From assembly GCF_008386695.1 (NCBI RefSeq), contig NZ_VUOC01000002.1, forward strand, positions 736,481 to 800,480: a DNA stretch of 64,000 nucleotides, written 5' to 3'. Position 1 is the first letter of the stretch, and each line of letters opens with the position of its first letter. Under the pieces are notes generated by a model, which did no database searches, was not told the DNA's origin, and was given only the letters and a program-made list of their open reading frames with translations. This document shows, one piece after another, positions 8,783 to 16,665 of the stretch. This DNA is from Chitinophaga agrisoli (lineage in GTDB: Bacteria > Bacteroidota > Bacteroidia > Chitinophagales > Chitinophagaceae). The position numbers were made by a program, and so were the translations under genes.

Positions 8783-9730
8783 TTAGAAATACCTTGGGTC
8801 CATATCGTCATTACGCCCGGAGGGGAACAGGATGCCGATGGATATTTCGTGCGAAGGACCGGCGCCTGCAAGGTTGCTCATATTCATATCATAGGAGTAA
8901 CCCAGGCGGAAACGCGGCGCATTGAACACTGCCATAATGCTGGCGCTACTGCCGGTACGGTAAGAGCCGCCTACCCATAATTTACCACCCTCGCCAATAA
9001 TAAGAAAGTTGTTAAAATCTATGTTGATAGGCCCCTTCATATCTGATTTCACCATCAGTGAGGGCAGCATCTTTAAATTATCGGAAAAATTAAGCAGGAA
9101 ACCGCCCGTGAGGTAAATGTGCGCTGCTTTCTTGATCGTTTCGAACTTATAACCTTTCCAGGAATAGCTGGTATTGGTATAGGCAGACAGCAGGTCCATA
9201 ACGGACAAACCAAAGTAAAAATTAGGATTATAGTAATACAGGCCAAAGCGGGCATCCGGCGCAATGGAAGCAGCTGCCGCTACTGGTATTGCCGGGTCGT
9301 TCGCATCTGTATACAGGAACGTGGCCGGATCTATGCTGTACTGGGTAGCGCCAAGGCCTATACCCAGCGACAGACGGCTTAGATTTTCCTCATCCATAGG
9401 TATGCGGTAGGCATAGGAACCGTACAGGGAGTAAGCGCGCTGGGGGCCCAGCGCATCCATGGTAAGCTGTACGCCTACCCCCACCCGGCGATCGTTCTCA
9501 TCGCCGCGGATAAGGCCATCTGCGGACACTGCGCCGGTGCGGGGCGCCCCGGGAAAGCCAGACCATTGCTGGTGGTAGGTAGCATTCAGGTACCAGTCTT
9601 CCTTATTACCTGCAGCTGCCGGATTTACGCTCAGCTGGTTAAAGATATACTGGCTGAACTGTATATTCTGCTGCGCCTGGCTGCCAAAGCCCATTACCAA
9701 TAACAATATCCCTATATAGATCTTACGCAT
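8783..9730 (-). CDS. PorP/SprF family outer-membrane protein
   Basis: Outer-membrane beta-barrel of the PorP/SprF family, which helps type IX secreted proteins, especially SprB-like adhesins, reach and attach to the surface. Visible: signal peptide MRKIYIGILLLVMGFGSQAQ, the hallmark opening QNIQFSQYIFNQLSVNPAAAG, then alternating amphipathic strands and the C-terminal RLGYSYDMNMSNL with HEISI. At 315 residues it has normal length. Its start lies 3 bases after the stop of the giant Calx-beta adhesin on the same strand, the classic adhesin-SprF gene order, so this is most likely the dedicated partner of that adhesin. Confidence 0.92.
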   Translation of the reverse strand: MRKIYIGILLLVMGFGSQAQQNIQFSQYIFNQLSVNPAAAGNKEDWYLNATYHQQWSGFPGAPRTGAVSADGLIRGDENDRRVGVGVQLTMDALGPQRAYSLYGSYAYRIPMDEENLSRLSLGIGLGATQYSIDPATFLYTDANDPAIPVAAAASIAPDARFGLYYYNPNFYFGLSVMDLLSAYTNTSYSWKGYKFETIKKAAHIYLTGGFLLNFSDNLKMLPSLMVKSDMKGPINIDFNNFLIIGEGGKLWVGGSYRTGSSASIMAVFNAPRFRLGYSYDMNMSNLAGAGPSHEISIGILFPSGRNDDMDPRYF

Positions 9731-9733
9731 AGG

Positions 9734-12700
9734 CTATCTCAATATTTGCACCCAACCCTTGATTATTTTCTCTTCTCCGTCCGGACCCTTCACCTTTACT
9801 ACATAGTAGTAAGTTCCCTCGTTCAGGCTTCCACCGTTCCAATCATTATGGTAATCCTTTGAAGCATATACCTGGTTACCCCAGCGGTTAAACACATAGA
9901 GTTCCGGGGCGGTATAAGTCTCAATGCCGGCTATCTTAAAGTATTCATTGAGGCCGTCGCCATTAGGCGTAAACACATTGGGAACCACCAGCGGAGCGCC
10001 CGGAGCAGGGCCTATCGTTACCGGTATCACCACCGGCGCCTCTTTTACCACACAACCAATGGCCTTAGGATCACAGTTACCTGTCCGCAGGGTGGTATCT
10101 ACGGTACTTACCGTGGCAATATTGGATATTTCCGCAACGCCCGTCAGATCGTCTATGGTTTTCACCAGGAAGCTCACTGAATCTACTGCACCTACCGCAA
10201 TGGAATCGCTCAGCATCCAGCTAATAGTATTTGTGAATGAATTATAGGTACCGTTACTGGCGTTGGATTCGTAGATGGTGTTGGCTGGGATGGTATCCAG
10301 GATAGCAACGCCGCCCAGTTTCCGCGCGCCGGCGTTACGCACATAGATCTTATACTCCAGCTCAGACCCGTTCTTTACCTCTTTACCATCTGTGGTAGCC
10401 ACTGTTTTCCAGGTGGCCATTGCGCCTTTCGTATTCACCAACACGCTGGTAGACGGCATATTCGGATCAGCGCCTATCAGCGCGAAGTTAGGATTTAATG
10501 GGTCTGCCGGCCGCAGCGGCTGATCGCCCAATGCATCCCCAAAGTTCACATACCCTGTATTCACAATGCTATCTACCCCCGTGAGATCATTTGCCACCGT
10601 TACGGAAAACCTGGTCGTGAAATGCTGTCCAGGCGTGACCGTCGGAATTACCCACGTCATCAGGCCGGCAGCGTCTGGCCTTACTCCCTCTCCCGTTAAA
10701 AAGGTGGTATGCGCGGGTACACTATCTCTGACAACTATATCCACGAGGTTCGTGTCTGTGCCATTAATAATGTGGATCACATACTCGATCAGATCACCGG
10801 GGTTCACCGGGTTATTGGTCGGCCGGGCGCTCATCCACGCCATCGTTTTCACCGTATCATCATCCGCGATACCTATCCTGTCGTTACTATTACCTATTGT
10901 GAACGGCAGGGAGCCGGTGACCTTGGTAATACCCAGGTCAATAAACTCCGGACCTTCTGGTAGCAAATCGTCTATTATTTTTACCGGTATTGTTACACTG
11001 CTGCTGCCCGCGGGTATTACCACATTGGCTGGCAGCGTTTCGTAATCCTTACCATTAGTGGCGGTACCACTTAGAGCGCAATCCACGCTGATGGACTGGC
11101 CCGGCTTTTTACCGGAGGTAAGCCTTACGGTAAACTCACCTGCCTGAGAAGGATCATCGCCCGGCTCTGCCGCGTCGGCCTTGGTAGCTACTACTTCCAC
11201 GCTCAGGTCTATTGCGTCTTCATCTTTAATGGTGATGGCAGCATTATCCTGTTTACCAACATCAAAAGTAGCGGTGGTAGTAACGCTCGTGATCTTGATC
11301 ACGACCGTCTCGTCTCCTTCTATCAGGTCATCGTCTATTACAGACAATGGGATGTTAACACTGCTGCTGCCGGCCGGCAATACCACCGTTAGCGGAATAG
11401 TCGTATAGTCCGTACCATTAGTAGCCGTACCGTCTATTTGCAGGTTGGCAGTTACCGCAGCGCCAGCCGGTTTACCGGAGGCCACTTTTATGGTAAACTG
11501 GCCCGGGTTGTTGGGCTCTGCCGCATCTGCATCACTGGCGCTGATGATGATCTGTTCTACATCATCATCTCCAATGTATACCGTATCAGTATCAGGCGCG
11601 CCTATTATATACGGTACCGCGGCTGCCACATTGGTTATTTTGGCAATTACCGTTTCTTTAGCTTCTGCGATCGTATCATTCAATACCGCCACCGGAATGT
11701 TTACGCCGGTGCTGTTGGCAGGAATGGTGGCCGTGCCGGTCAATGTAGTATAGTCAGCGCCGGCAGTGGCAGTACCACTTACCTGGTAAGTGACCGTGAT
11801 AGGCACCAGGGTTAGTTTGCCGGAGGCCAGGCTTATACGGAACTGCCCGTTGGTACTGGGCTCGCTGGCATCCTGTGTAGTAGCGTTTATCACTACCTGC
11901 AGGTTATTATCATCATCATCATTGATGATAACGGTATCTTTATTTTTAGCGCCGGCTGTAAAGGGCAGGCTGGCTGTTACGCCGCTGATCGTCATTATTA
12001 CCTTCTCGTCTCCTTCTATGAGATCATCATCCAGCACTGGCACCGCCACAGTGGCGCTGGTGCTGCCAGCCGGGATAGATACGGAGCCGGAAAGCGCGGT
12101 ATAATCCGTACCGCTGGTGGCCGTACCGGAGGTAGTATAGTTAACGGTAATGGGCACACTGGTGGTTTTACCGGAAGACAGGCTTACCTTGAACTCGCCA
12201 GGTGTTGTAGGCTCGGCCCCATCAACCGTGGCATCTGCAATAATGCCCATATCTGCGCTATCATCGTCGATAATGGTCACCGTGGCCACTTCTTTTGTAT
12301 TGTCTATAAAGAAGGGCAGCGAGGAAGTTACCGTTAACAGGGTGATCTTCACAGACTCCGACCCCTCTACCAGCTCGTCATTCAGCGGATATACAGGAAT
12401 AAATACACCATTACTGTCCGCAGGGATGGTAACGGTAGTTACTAATGATGTATAATCTGTGCCGTTTAAGGCGGTACCCTCTATTTTATAGGTAACGGTT
12501 ACAGGAGTAGAGGCAGCATTATCGTCCGGCAGGCTAACCCGGAATGCAGCTGTATCGCTGCCGGTCCCTTCTTTACCGGCAGGATCATAGGCGGTGATCG
12601 CTACTTTAAGGTTATCATCATCATCGTCCTCTATCATCACCGTACAGGGCGTGCCACCGGCAAAGCTAATACCGCCGGCTATCACAGGCTGTGGCGTGAT

Positions 12701-14161
12701 GATCACGGTCTCATCCCCTTCGATCAGGGCATCATTCAATACCGGTACGGGCACCAGCACACTATTCTGGCCGGCCACCAGGTTGGCGGTGCCGGACAGT
12801 GGTGAAAAGTCTGCGCCAGGCGTAGCCGTGCCGCTCACCGTATAGGTAACGGTCATATCCTGCTTGAATGAATAGTTACCCGGCAGCGCCAGCTTAAAGC
12901 TGCCATCCGCAGAGGACTCACTACCGTCTGCCATCATAATGGCATTGATCTGGGTGTTGGCCGGCGTGTTATCTTCATCTATTATCTTTATGGTAGTAGT
13001 AGCGGCGCCAGGATTAACAGAATATCCGCTTCCAAGGTTATTGGAGAAGCCGCCTGTGATGGTCACCACGATCGTCTCATCCCCTTCGATAATGTTATCA
13101 TTCAATATAGTTACCGGTACTAAGGCCGTTGTTTTGCCGGTAGTTATAATAGCTGTTCCGTTTAAGGTGGTAAAGTCCACGCCGCTGGTGGCTGTACCTG
13201 AAATTGTATAGAAAACCTGTATAAATTCGCCCGCCTTTACGCCTGGCGGCAAACTTACAGTGAAAGCGCCTTTTTTACTAGGCTCTGCACCGTCTGTGGT
13301 TCCGGTCACAGACAGGCTTAGTTCCGTATCATCATCCTGGATAGAAGAGCTTACGGAATTACTTTCAGAGATGGTCATGTTAAATCCGGGTGCTGTAGCG
13401 CCGGTTACGGTGATCTTTACGGTCTGGTTGCCCTCGATCAGCTTATCATCGATCACGGGTATCGATAATATCACGCTATTTTGTCCCTGGGGCAATATTA
13501 TCTGACCGGACGGCGTTTCATAGTCTACGCCATTCTGCGCTGTACCCCCATCAATAATATAATGTATAGTAATATCCTGTGGGGCGGTGATGGAACTGGG
13601 CAGGGAAAACCTGGCGGTAATGGGTCTATCTGGTTCGCCAGCCTGGTCGTTGGTACTATAAGCAGTTATTACGTTGTCATTATCAATGATCCACAGCGTT
13701 TCGCTGATATGTGAGTCCAGGTCATAAGCGGCTGCGCTTGTTAAACCAGTGGCCCCGGTAACGGTCACGACTACATTCTCATCCCCTTCCAGCAAGTTAT
13801 CGTCAATTACATCCAGCGAAAGATGTACGAAGCTTTCCCCGGCAGGAATAGTAGCCATGCCGGTCCATATGCCATTATAAAAATCCGCCCCCTGTGTAGC
13901 AGTGCCACCTATGGTATAGGTAACGGAGATGTCTTCTGTTGCCGGACCACCGGAAAGTAATATATCCATACCTCCGTAAGAATCCTGTTCCCTTACATTA
14001 AGAGGATTACCTGTGCTAATGGATTGGGCAAACCTGCCTTTCTTCATCATCAGCTTAACAGGTTTACCAGCTACGGCCAATACCTGGCCTGCTGCCAGTA
14101 AACAGGCAACCAGTGTGCAACATAAGGTTCTATAACGTTTGACACTCATAAGTAACAGCAT
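9734..14161 (-). CDS. Giant Calx-beta repeat surface adhesin with CHU_C / gliding-type C-terminus
   Basis: A 1475-residue secreted surface protein. After a signal peptide (QVLAVAG) come nine Calx-beta-type repeats (about 58-1100), each with an acidic calcium-binding type loop such as DDLIEGDETV. Next are two DUF11-like domains (about 1105-1225 and 1235-1350) with VVRDSVPAHTTF and AILDTIPANTIY. The C-terminal gliding-motility/CHU_C domain (about 1385-1475) has VFTPNGDGLNEYF, YVFNRWGNQVY and WVQILR, the type B signal for type IX secretion. Such proteins act as adhesins or matrix proteins, folded by calcium outside the cell. ATG at 14149 is an alternative start. Operon with the PorP/SprF gene downstream. 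Confidence 0.93.
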   Translation of the reverse strand: MLLLMSVKRYRTLCCTLVACLLAAGQVLAVAGKPVKLMMKKGRFAQSISTGNPLNVREQDSYGGMDILLSGGPATEDISVTYTIGGTATQGADFYNGIWTGMATIPAGESFVHLSLDVIDDNLLEGDENVVVTVTGATGLTSAAAYDLDSHISETLWIIDNDNVITAYSTNDQAGEPDRPITARFSLPSSITAPQDITIHYIIDGGTAQNGVDYETPSGQIILPQGQNSVILSIPVIDDKLIEGNQTVKITVTGATAPGFNMTISESNSVSSSIQDDDTELSLSVTGTTDGAEPSKKGAFTVSLPPGVKAGEFIQVFYTISGTATSGVDFTTLNGTAIITTGKTTALVPVTILNDNIIEGDETIVVTITGGFSNNLGSGYSVNPGAATTTIKIIDEDNTPANTQINAIMMADGSESSADGSFKLALPGNYSFKQDMTVTYTVSGTATPGADFSPLSGTANLVAGQNSVLVPVPVLNDALIEGDETVIITPQPVIAGGISFAGGTPCTVMIEDDDDDNLKVAITAYDPAGKEGTGSDTAAFRVSLPDDNAASTPVTVTYKIEGTALNGTDYTSLVTTVTIPADSNGVFIPVYPLNDELVEGSESVKITLLTVTSSLPFFIDNTKEVATVTIIDDDSADMGIIADATVDGAEPTTPGEFKVSLSSGKTTSVPITVNYTTSGTATSGTDYTALSGSVSIPAGSTSATVAVPVLDDDLIEGDEKVIMTISGVTASLPFTAGAKNKDTVIINDDDDNNLQVVINATTQDASEPSTNGQFRISLASGKLTLVPITVTYQVSGTATAGADYTTLTGTATIPANSTGVNIPVAVLNDTIAEAKETVIAKITNVAAAVPYIIGAPDTDTVYIGDDDVEQIIISASDADAAEPNNPGQFTIKVASGKPAGAAVTANLQIDGTATNGTDYTTIPLTVVLPAGSSSVNIPLSVIDDDLIEGDETVVIKITSVTTTATFDVGKQDNAAITIKDEDAIDLSVEVVATKADAAEPGDDPSQAGEFTVRLTSGKKPGQSISVDCALSGTATNGKDYETLPANVVIPAGSSSVTIPVKIIDDLLPEGPEFIDLGITKVTGSLPFTIGNSNDRIGIADDDTVKTMAWMSARPTNNPVNPGDLIEYVIHIINGTDTNLVDIVVRDSVPAHTTFLTGEGVRPDAAGLMTWVIPTVTPGQHFTTRFSVTVANDLTGVDSIVNTGYVNFGDALGDQPLRPADPLNPNFALIGADPNMPSTSVLVNTKGAMATWKTVATTDGKEVKNGSELEYKIYVRNAGARKLGGVAILDTIPANTIYESNASNGTYNSFTNTISWMLSDSIAVGAVDSVSFLVKTIDDLTGVAEISNIATVSTVDTTLRTGNCDPKAIGCVVKEAPVVIPVTIGPAPGAPLVVPNVFTPNGDGLNEYFKIAGIETYTAPELYVFNRWGNQVYASKDYHNDWNGGSLNEGTYYYVVKVKGPDGEEKIIKGWVQILR
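10858..13990 (-). repeat. Nine tandem Calx-beta coding units
   Basis: Nine divergent in-frame units of about 110-120 codons inside the adhesin gene. Each carries a version of D-x-L-I-E-G-D-E-x-V followed by I-D-D-D-D. The units differ enough in DNA that recent duplication is not obvious, but several pairs share long near-identical stretches, making slippage or recombination plausible. Confidence 0.85.
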
Positions 14162-14371
14162 AACAAGCGTTTACGGCGCAACAATCACTGCCTTTGCAAC
14201 AATTGCTGTAACACTTTTTGTCATAAAAAACGCCCCCCTTTTTCTAGCTCAGCTTGATAGTAATATCCGTATTTAATATATAAAATTAGAAATATTTATT
14301 AAATAAAATAATATTATTTAAGTGAAATATCAAAGAAGATTCATAATCAATGAGATAAAAATGCGTGTAGG

Positions 14372-15037
14372 TCAGGGGCGTTTATAGGGCTGGATGATAT
14401 TTTTGATCACATATTCTGTGAGGGAATTGCGGCCGGTAAGACCGAGTTTTTGTGCGATGTTATACTTATGGTTCTCCACTGTTTTTATACTTACATATAG
14501 TTCGCGGGCAATTTCCCGGGTATTTTTTCCTTCTGCGATCAATTTGATGATCCTGGCCTCTGTTTTACTGAGTTTATCCTGCAGGGCATCCGGCACCAGG
14601 GGGATGGCGATCACGGTTTCCAGGCCGCCGCCTGCCACGCGGCGCATATTATTGAAGATGGCAAAACGGGATAATCTGGACCGGATGCTCAGCAACAGAT
14701 CCTGCCGTTTGAACGGCTGCACCAGGTAATCGTCTGCGCCCAGGTTCATGGTCATGCGCATATCTTCCCGGCTTTCCCGGTTGGCAATAAAGATGAGGGG
14801 GATATGCGCAATACGGGGATCGTCCCGGAGGGCCATTATAAAATGATGCCCGCCGGTATCCCGCAGCTCTTCGCCGCAAATGATCAAATCGGGTAACTGC
14901 TCCCGGCAGGCCAGTAATGCTTCTTCTGCAGACAGCGCGGTATAGATACCGTAGTACGGGATCAATAACTGGCTGACTTGTTTAATGAATGGCGCGCTCC
15001 CGTCTACCAACAGTATGTTGCGGGCTATCTCATTCAT
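14372..15037 (-). CDS. LuxR-family regulator with a degenerate (pseudo) receiver domain
   Basis: Two-domain transcription regulator: an N-terminal receiver-like domain and a C-terminal NarL/LuxR helix-turn-helix (SKTEARIIKLIAEGKNTREI through TVENHKYNIAQKLGL). Counting from an upstream TTG at 15058, the receiver has LLVDGS at 16-21 in place of the acidic pair, Gly62 (IICGEE) where the phospho-acceptor Asp belongs, Ala92 (IFIAN) for the Thr/Ser, and Gln114 (LVQPF) for the invariant Lys. Phosphorylation as in normal response regulators is therefore unlikely. The start is set at ATG 15037 because the 15058 start is TTG. No histidine kinase is adjacent. It may regulate the adhesin operon that lies downstream; that is inference. 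Confidence 0.88.
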   Translation of the reverse strand: MNEIARNILLVDGSAPFIKQVSQLLIPYYGIYTALSAEEALLACREQLPDLIICGEELRDTGGHHFIMALRDDPRIAHIPLIFIANRESREDMRMTMNLGADDYLVQPFKRQDLLLSIRSRLSRFAIFNNMRRVAGGGLETVIAIPLVPDALQDKLSKTEARIIKLIAEGKNTREIARELYVSIKTVENHKYNIAQKLGLTGRNSLTEYVIKNIIQPYKRP

Positions 15038-15081
15038 CAGACACTGTATTTGAAGCAATGCGCATTAGGTACAATTAAATA

Positions 15082-15147
15082 GAAGCAGGCATAGCCATCT
15101 GGCTATACGGGCAACATCTGCTTCCCGTGCTGGCACGGCTGTTTTTT
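15082..15147 (+). terminator. Hairpin cluster ending in a terminator-like T run
   Basis: On the plus strand GAAGCAG (15082) pairs with CTGCTTC (15118-15124) around a perfect ATAGCC-ATCT-GGCTAT hairpin (15091-15106). Immediately after comes a CCGTG/CACGG stem followed by CTGTTTTTT. This looks like an intrinsic terminator on the plus strand, although no plus-strand gene lies upstream. It sits in the leader of the pseudo-receiver regulator, so it may end an antisense or small RNA. Confidence 0.4.
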
Positions 15148-15334
15148 CCACCTTATATATTTCCTACGGTACGGGAAAATGCGCCAATATAGCGCTAAGT
15201 TTTTGTTGTTCAATGGCTTATGTAAAATTGAGGTATTTACTGTCCTTCATATATTGTCTAAAATAGGTACCAACTCCCAAAAATGGGGGTAAGTACTCAT
15301 TTTAAGGAATCATGCCAAAAAGATCATAGAGGAA

Positions 15335-15580
15335 TGCTGTTGCTTTTGCATTTTTGCAGACAACCAAACGATTAGCTACGTCGTATACATGTACAACAAC
15401 CCGCTTAGCCCCGGTTTTGTGACGCATGCAAAAGCAACTGCACGGGCAAAGCAGGCGATTAATTTATTAACGAATAAGAATAAAGCATACTCTCTATAGT
15501 CAAAGCTAACAGGATTAGCTTGCGAAAGCAAGTTTTCATAGGATAGTTATCTAACCCTGTCCCCCATTCCTGGGGGACAG
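15335..15580. ncRNA. Candidate structured RNA in a gene-free gap
   Basis: The 636-base gap 15059-15694 has no credible ORF but several stems. A 13-bp perfect inverted repeat (15339-15351 with 15426-15438), extended to 16 bp across one T-T mismatch, encloses about 74 bases. Downstream are a CTTGC-GAAA-GCAAG hairpin with a GNRA loop (15519-15532), overlapping an AGCTAA/TTAGCT stem (15504-15520), and a perfect 9-bp stem CTGTCCCCC/GGGGGACAG (15557-15580). I do not recognise tmRNA, RNase P, SRP or a standard riboswitch. Strand and transcript ends cannot be assigned. Confidence 0.4.
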
Positions 15581-15632
15581 TTCGTATATGCGCCTACGAT
15601 ACCCATTGAAACACAATATTTTTCAAAAAGAA

Positions 15633-15663
15633 AAAGCGTCTTCCATCAATGGAAAACGCCTTT
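15633..15663 (-). terminator. Terminator of the DUF6515-like gene
   Basis: An imperfect 14-bp hairpin with a 2-base loop on the minus strand, followed by a T-rich run (complement of 15626-15635), 32 bases after the stop of the gene at 15695. Confidence 0.7.
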
Positions 15664-15694
15664 AAAAAAGTTATACAGATTTATCCACCTTGTC

Positions 15695-16459
15695 CTAATC
15701 TGCCGTCTGTTTCCCTACTACTCTGTACCCGGTGGTGTTGTTATCCAACTGTACTTCTTCGTAATACATACCATCCGGAGATACGAACAGCTGCTGGCCG
15801 TTGATCTCTACGCGGTGGCTACCCTGTGGCAAGGCCTGTATGATATTATCATTATTGTTATTATCCTGCGGGGCAGCCTGGTTGTCCGGCGCCTGGCTAT
15901 TATCATCACCACCGGTATTAAGCTGGCCGTTCTTGCCAACGATAGCGTAACGGCGCTCATTACGTTTGATCACCTCCTGGTAGATGGTGCCATTGTATTC
16001 GTAGTACGTATTACCATCTATCGTTACCTGCTGGGCGCCGGAAGGCAGGGAGGGCACATCAGCCCCTACGGGCGGCTCTGCCACTTCATATTCTGTTTTG
16101 CTGCCGCCGTTATCATAAGGGCGATAAAAAGTACCGTCATAATAGTAGTAAGGTCCCCAGGCAGTGCCAAAGGTGATGAAACCATAGGGCAGCACGCCTA
16201 AACGAAAGCCCAACGGATAATGATAATAGGGATAATATGCCCTTACATAGGGCCTGTATGCGGGGCGGTAATAATGTACCACCGGCGGACGGCGGTATAC
16301 CGGGCCGCCAAAATGAGCGCCTACCGAAACACGTGCGCCACCATAAAAACGTCCGCCTCCGCCTACCCTGATATGCCCACGCTGGGCAAACACGCTGTTA
16401 ACTGAAAATGTGCCGGCCAGTACCAGCAGCACACCCAGTATATATACTTTCCGTTTCAT
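15695..16459 (-). CDS. DUF6515-like exported Gly/Tyr/Pro-rich protein
   Basis: Exported protein of 254 residues from ATG 16459; an upstream start at 16495 would put 12 residues in front of the clear signal peptide MKRKVYILGVLLVLAGTF and is less likely. After cleavage near VFA-QR the mature protein has a Gly/Arg-rich start, then a region packed with Tyr and Pro (HYYRPAYRPYVRAYYPYYHY, about residues 75-95 of the longer form). Two copies of a YxE-type module follow (TYYEYNGTIYQEVI and MYYEEVQLDNNTTGYRVV), separated by an Asn/Gln/Asp-rich linker. Chitinophagaceae encode many such proteins, annotated DUF6515; function unknown, probably periplasmic or surface-associated. It has its own terminator downstream. 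Confidence 0.8.
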   Translation of the reverse strand: MKRKVYILGVLLVLAGTFSVNSVFAQRGHIRVGGGGRFYGGARVSVGAHFGGPVYRRPPVVHYYRPAYRPYVRAYYPYYHYPLGFRLGVLPYGFITFGTAWGPYYYYDGTFYRPYDNGGSKTEYEVAEPPVGADVPSLPSGAQQVTIDGNTYYEYNGTIYQEVIKRNERRYAIVGKNGQLNTGGDDNSQAPDNQAAPQDNNNNDNIIQALPQGSHRVEINGQQLFVSPDGMYYEEVQLDNNTTGYRVVGKQTAD

Positions 16460-16665
16460 TTTGTGTAAGGATTTAAGTTCCTGGTTTCCGGTCAAACCTG
16501 GTATAGATGGCTCGTTGTCAGTAAGTTCTTTATACCCCGTTCCCCCGTTTTTTAAGATCTGAGCGCTTATCCGTTTTATTTTCTTTTAAACGCTACAGGA
16601 ATTAGATCATTGCATTAGCACAAAGTTTAAAAACGGAAATCTTAAAGTTATCTTAAAGCCGGTTA

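Noticed and set aside
10566-13714. Series of plus-strand frames opposite the Calx-beta repeats
   Set aside because: They repeat with the period of the adhesin repeats, so they are mirror images of the repeated coding sequence and not genes.
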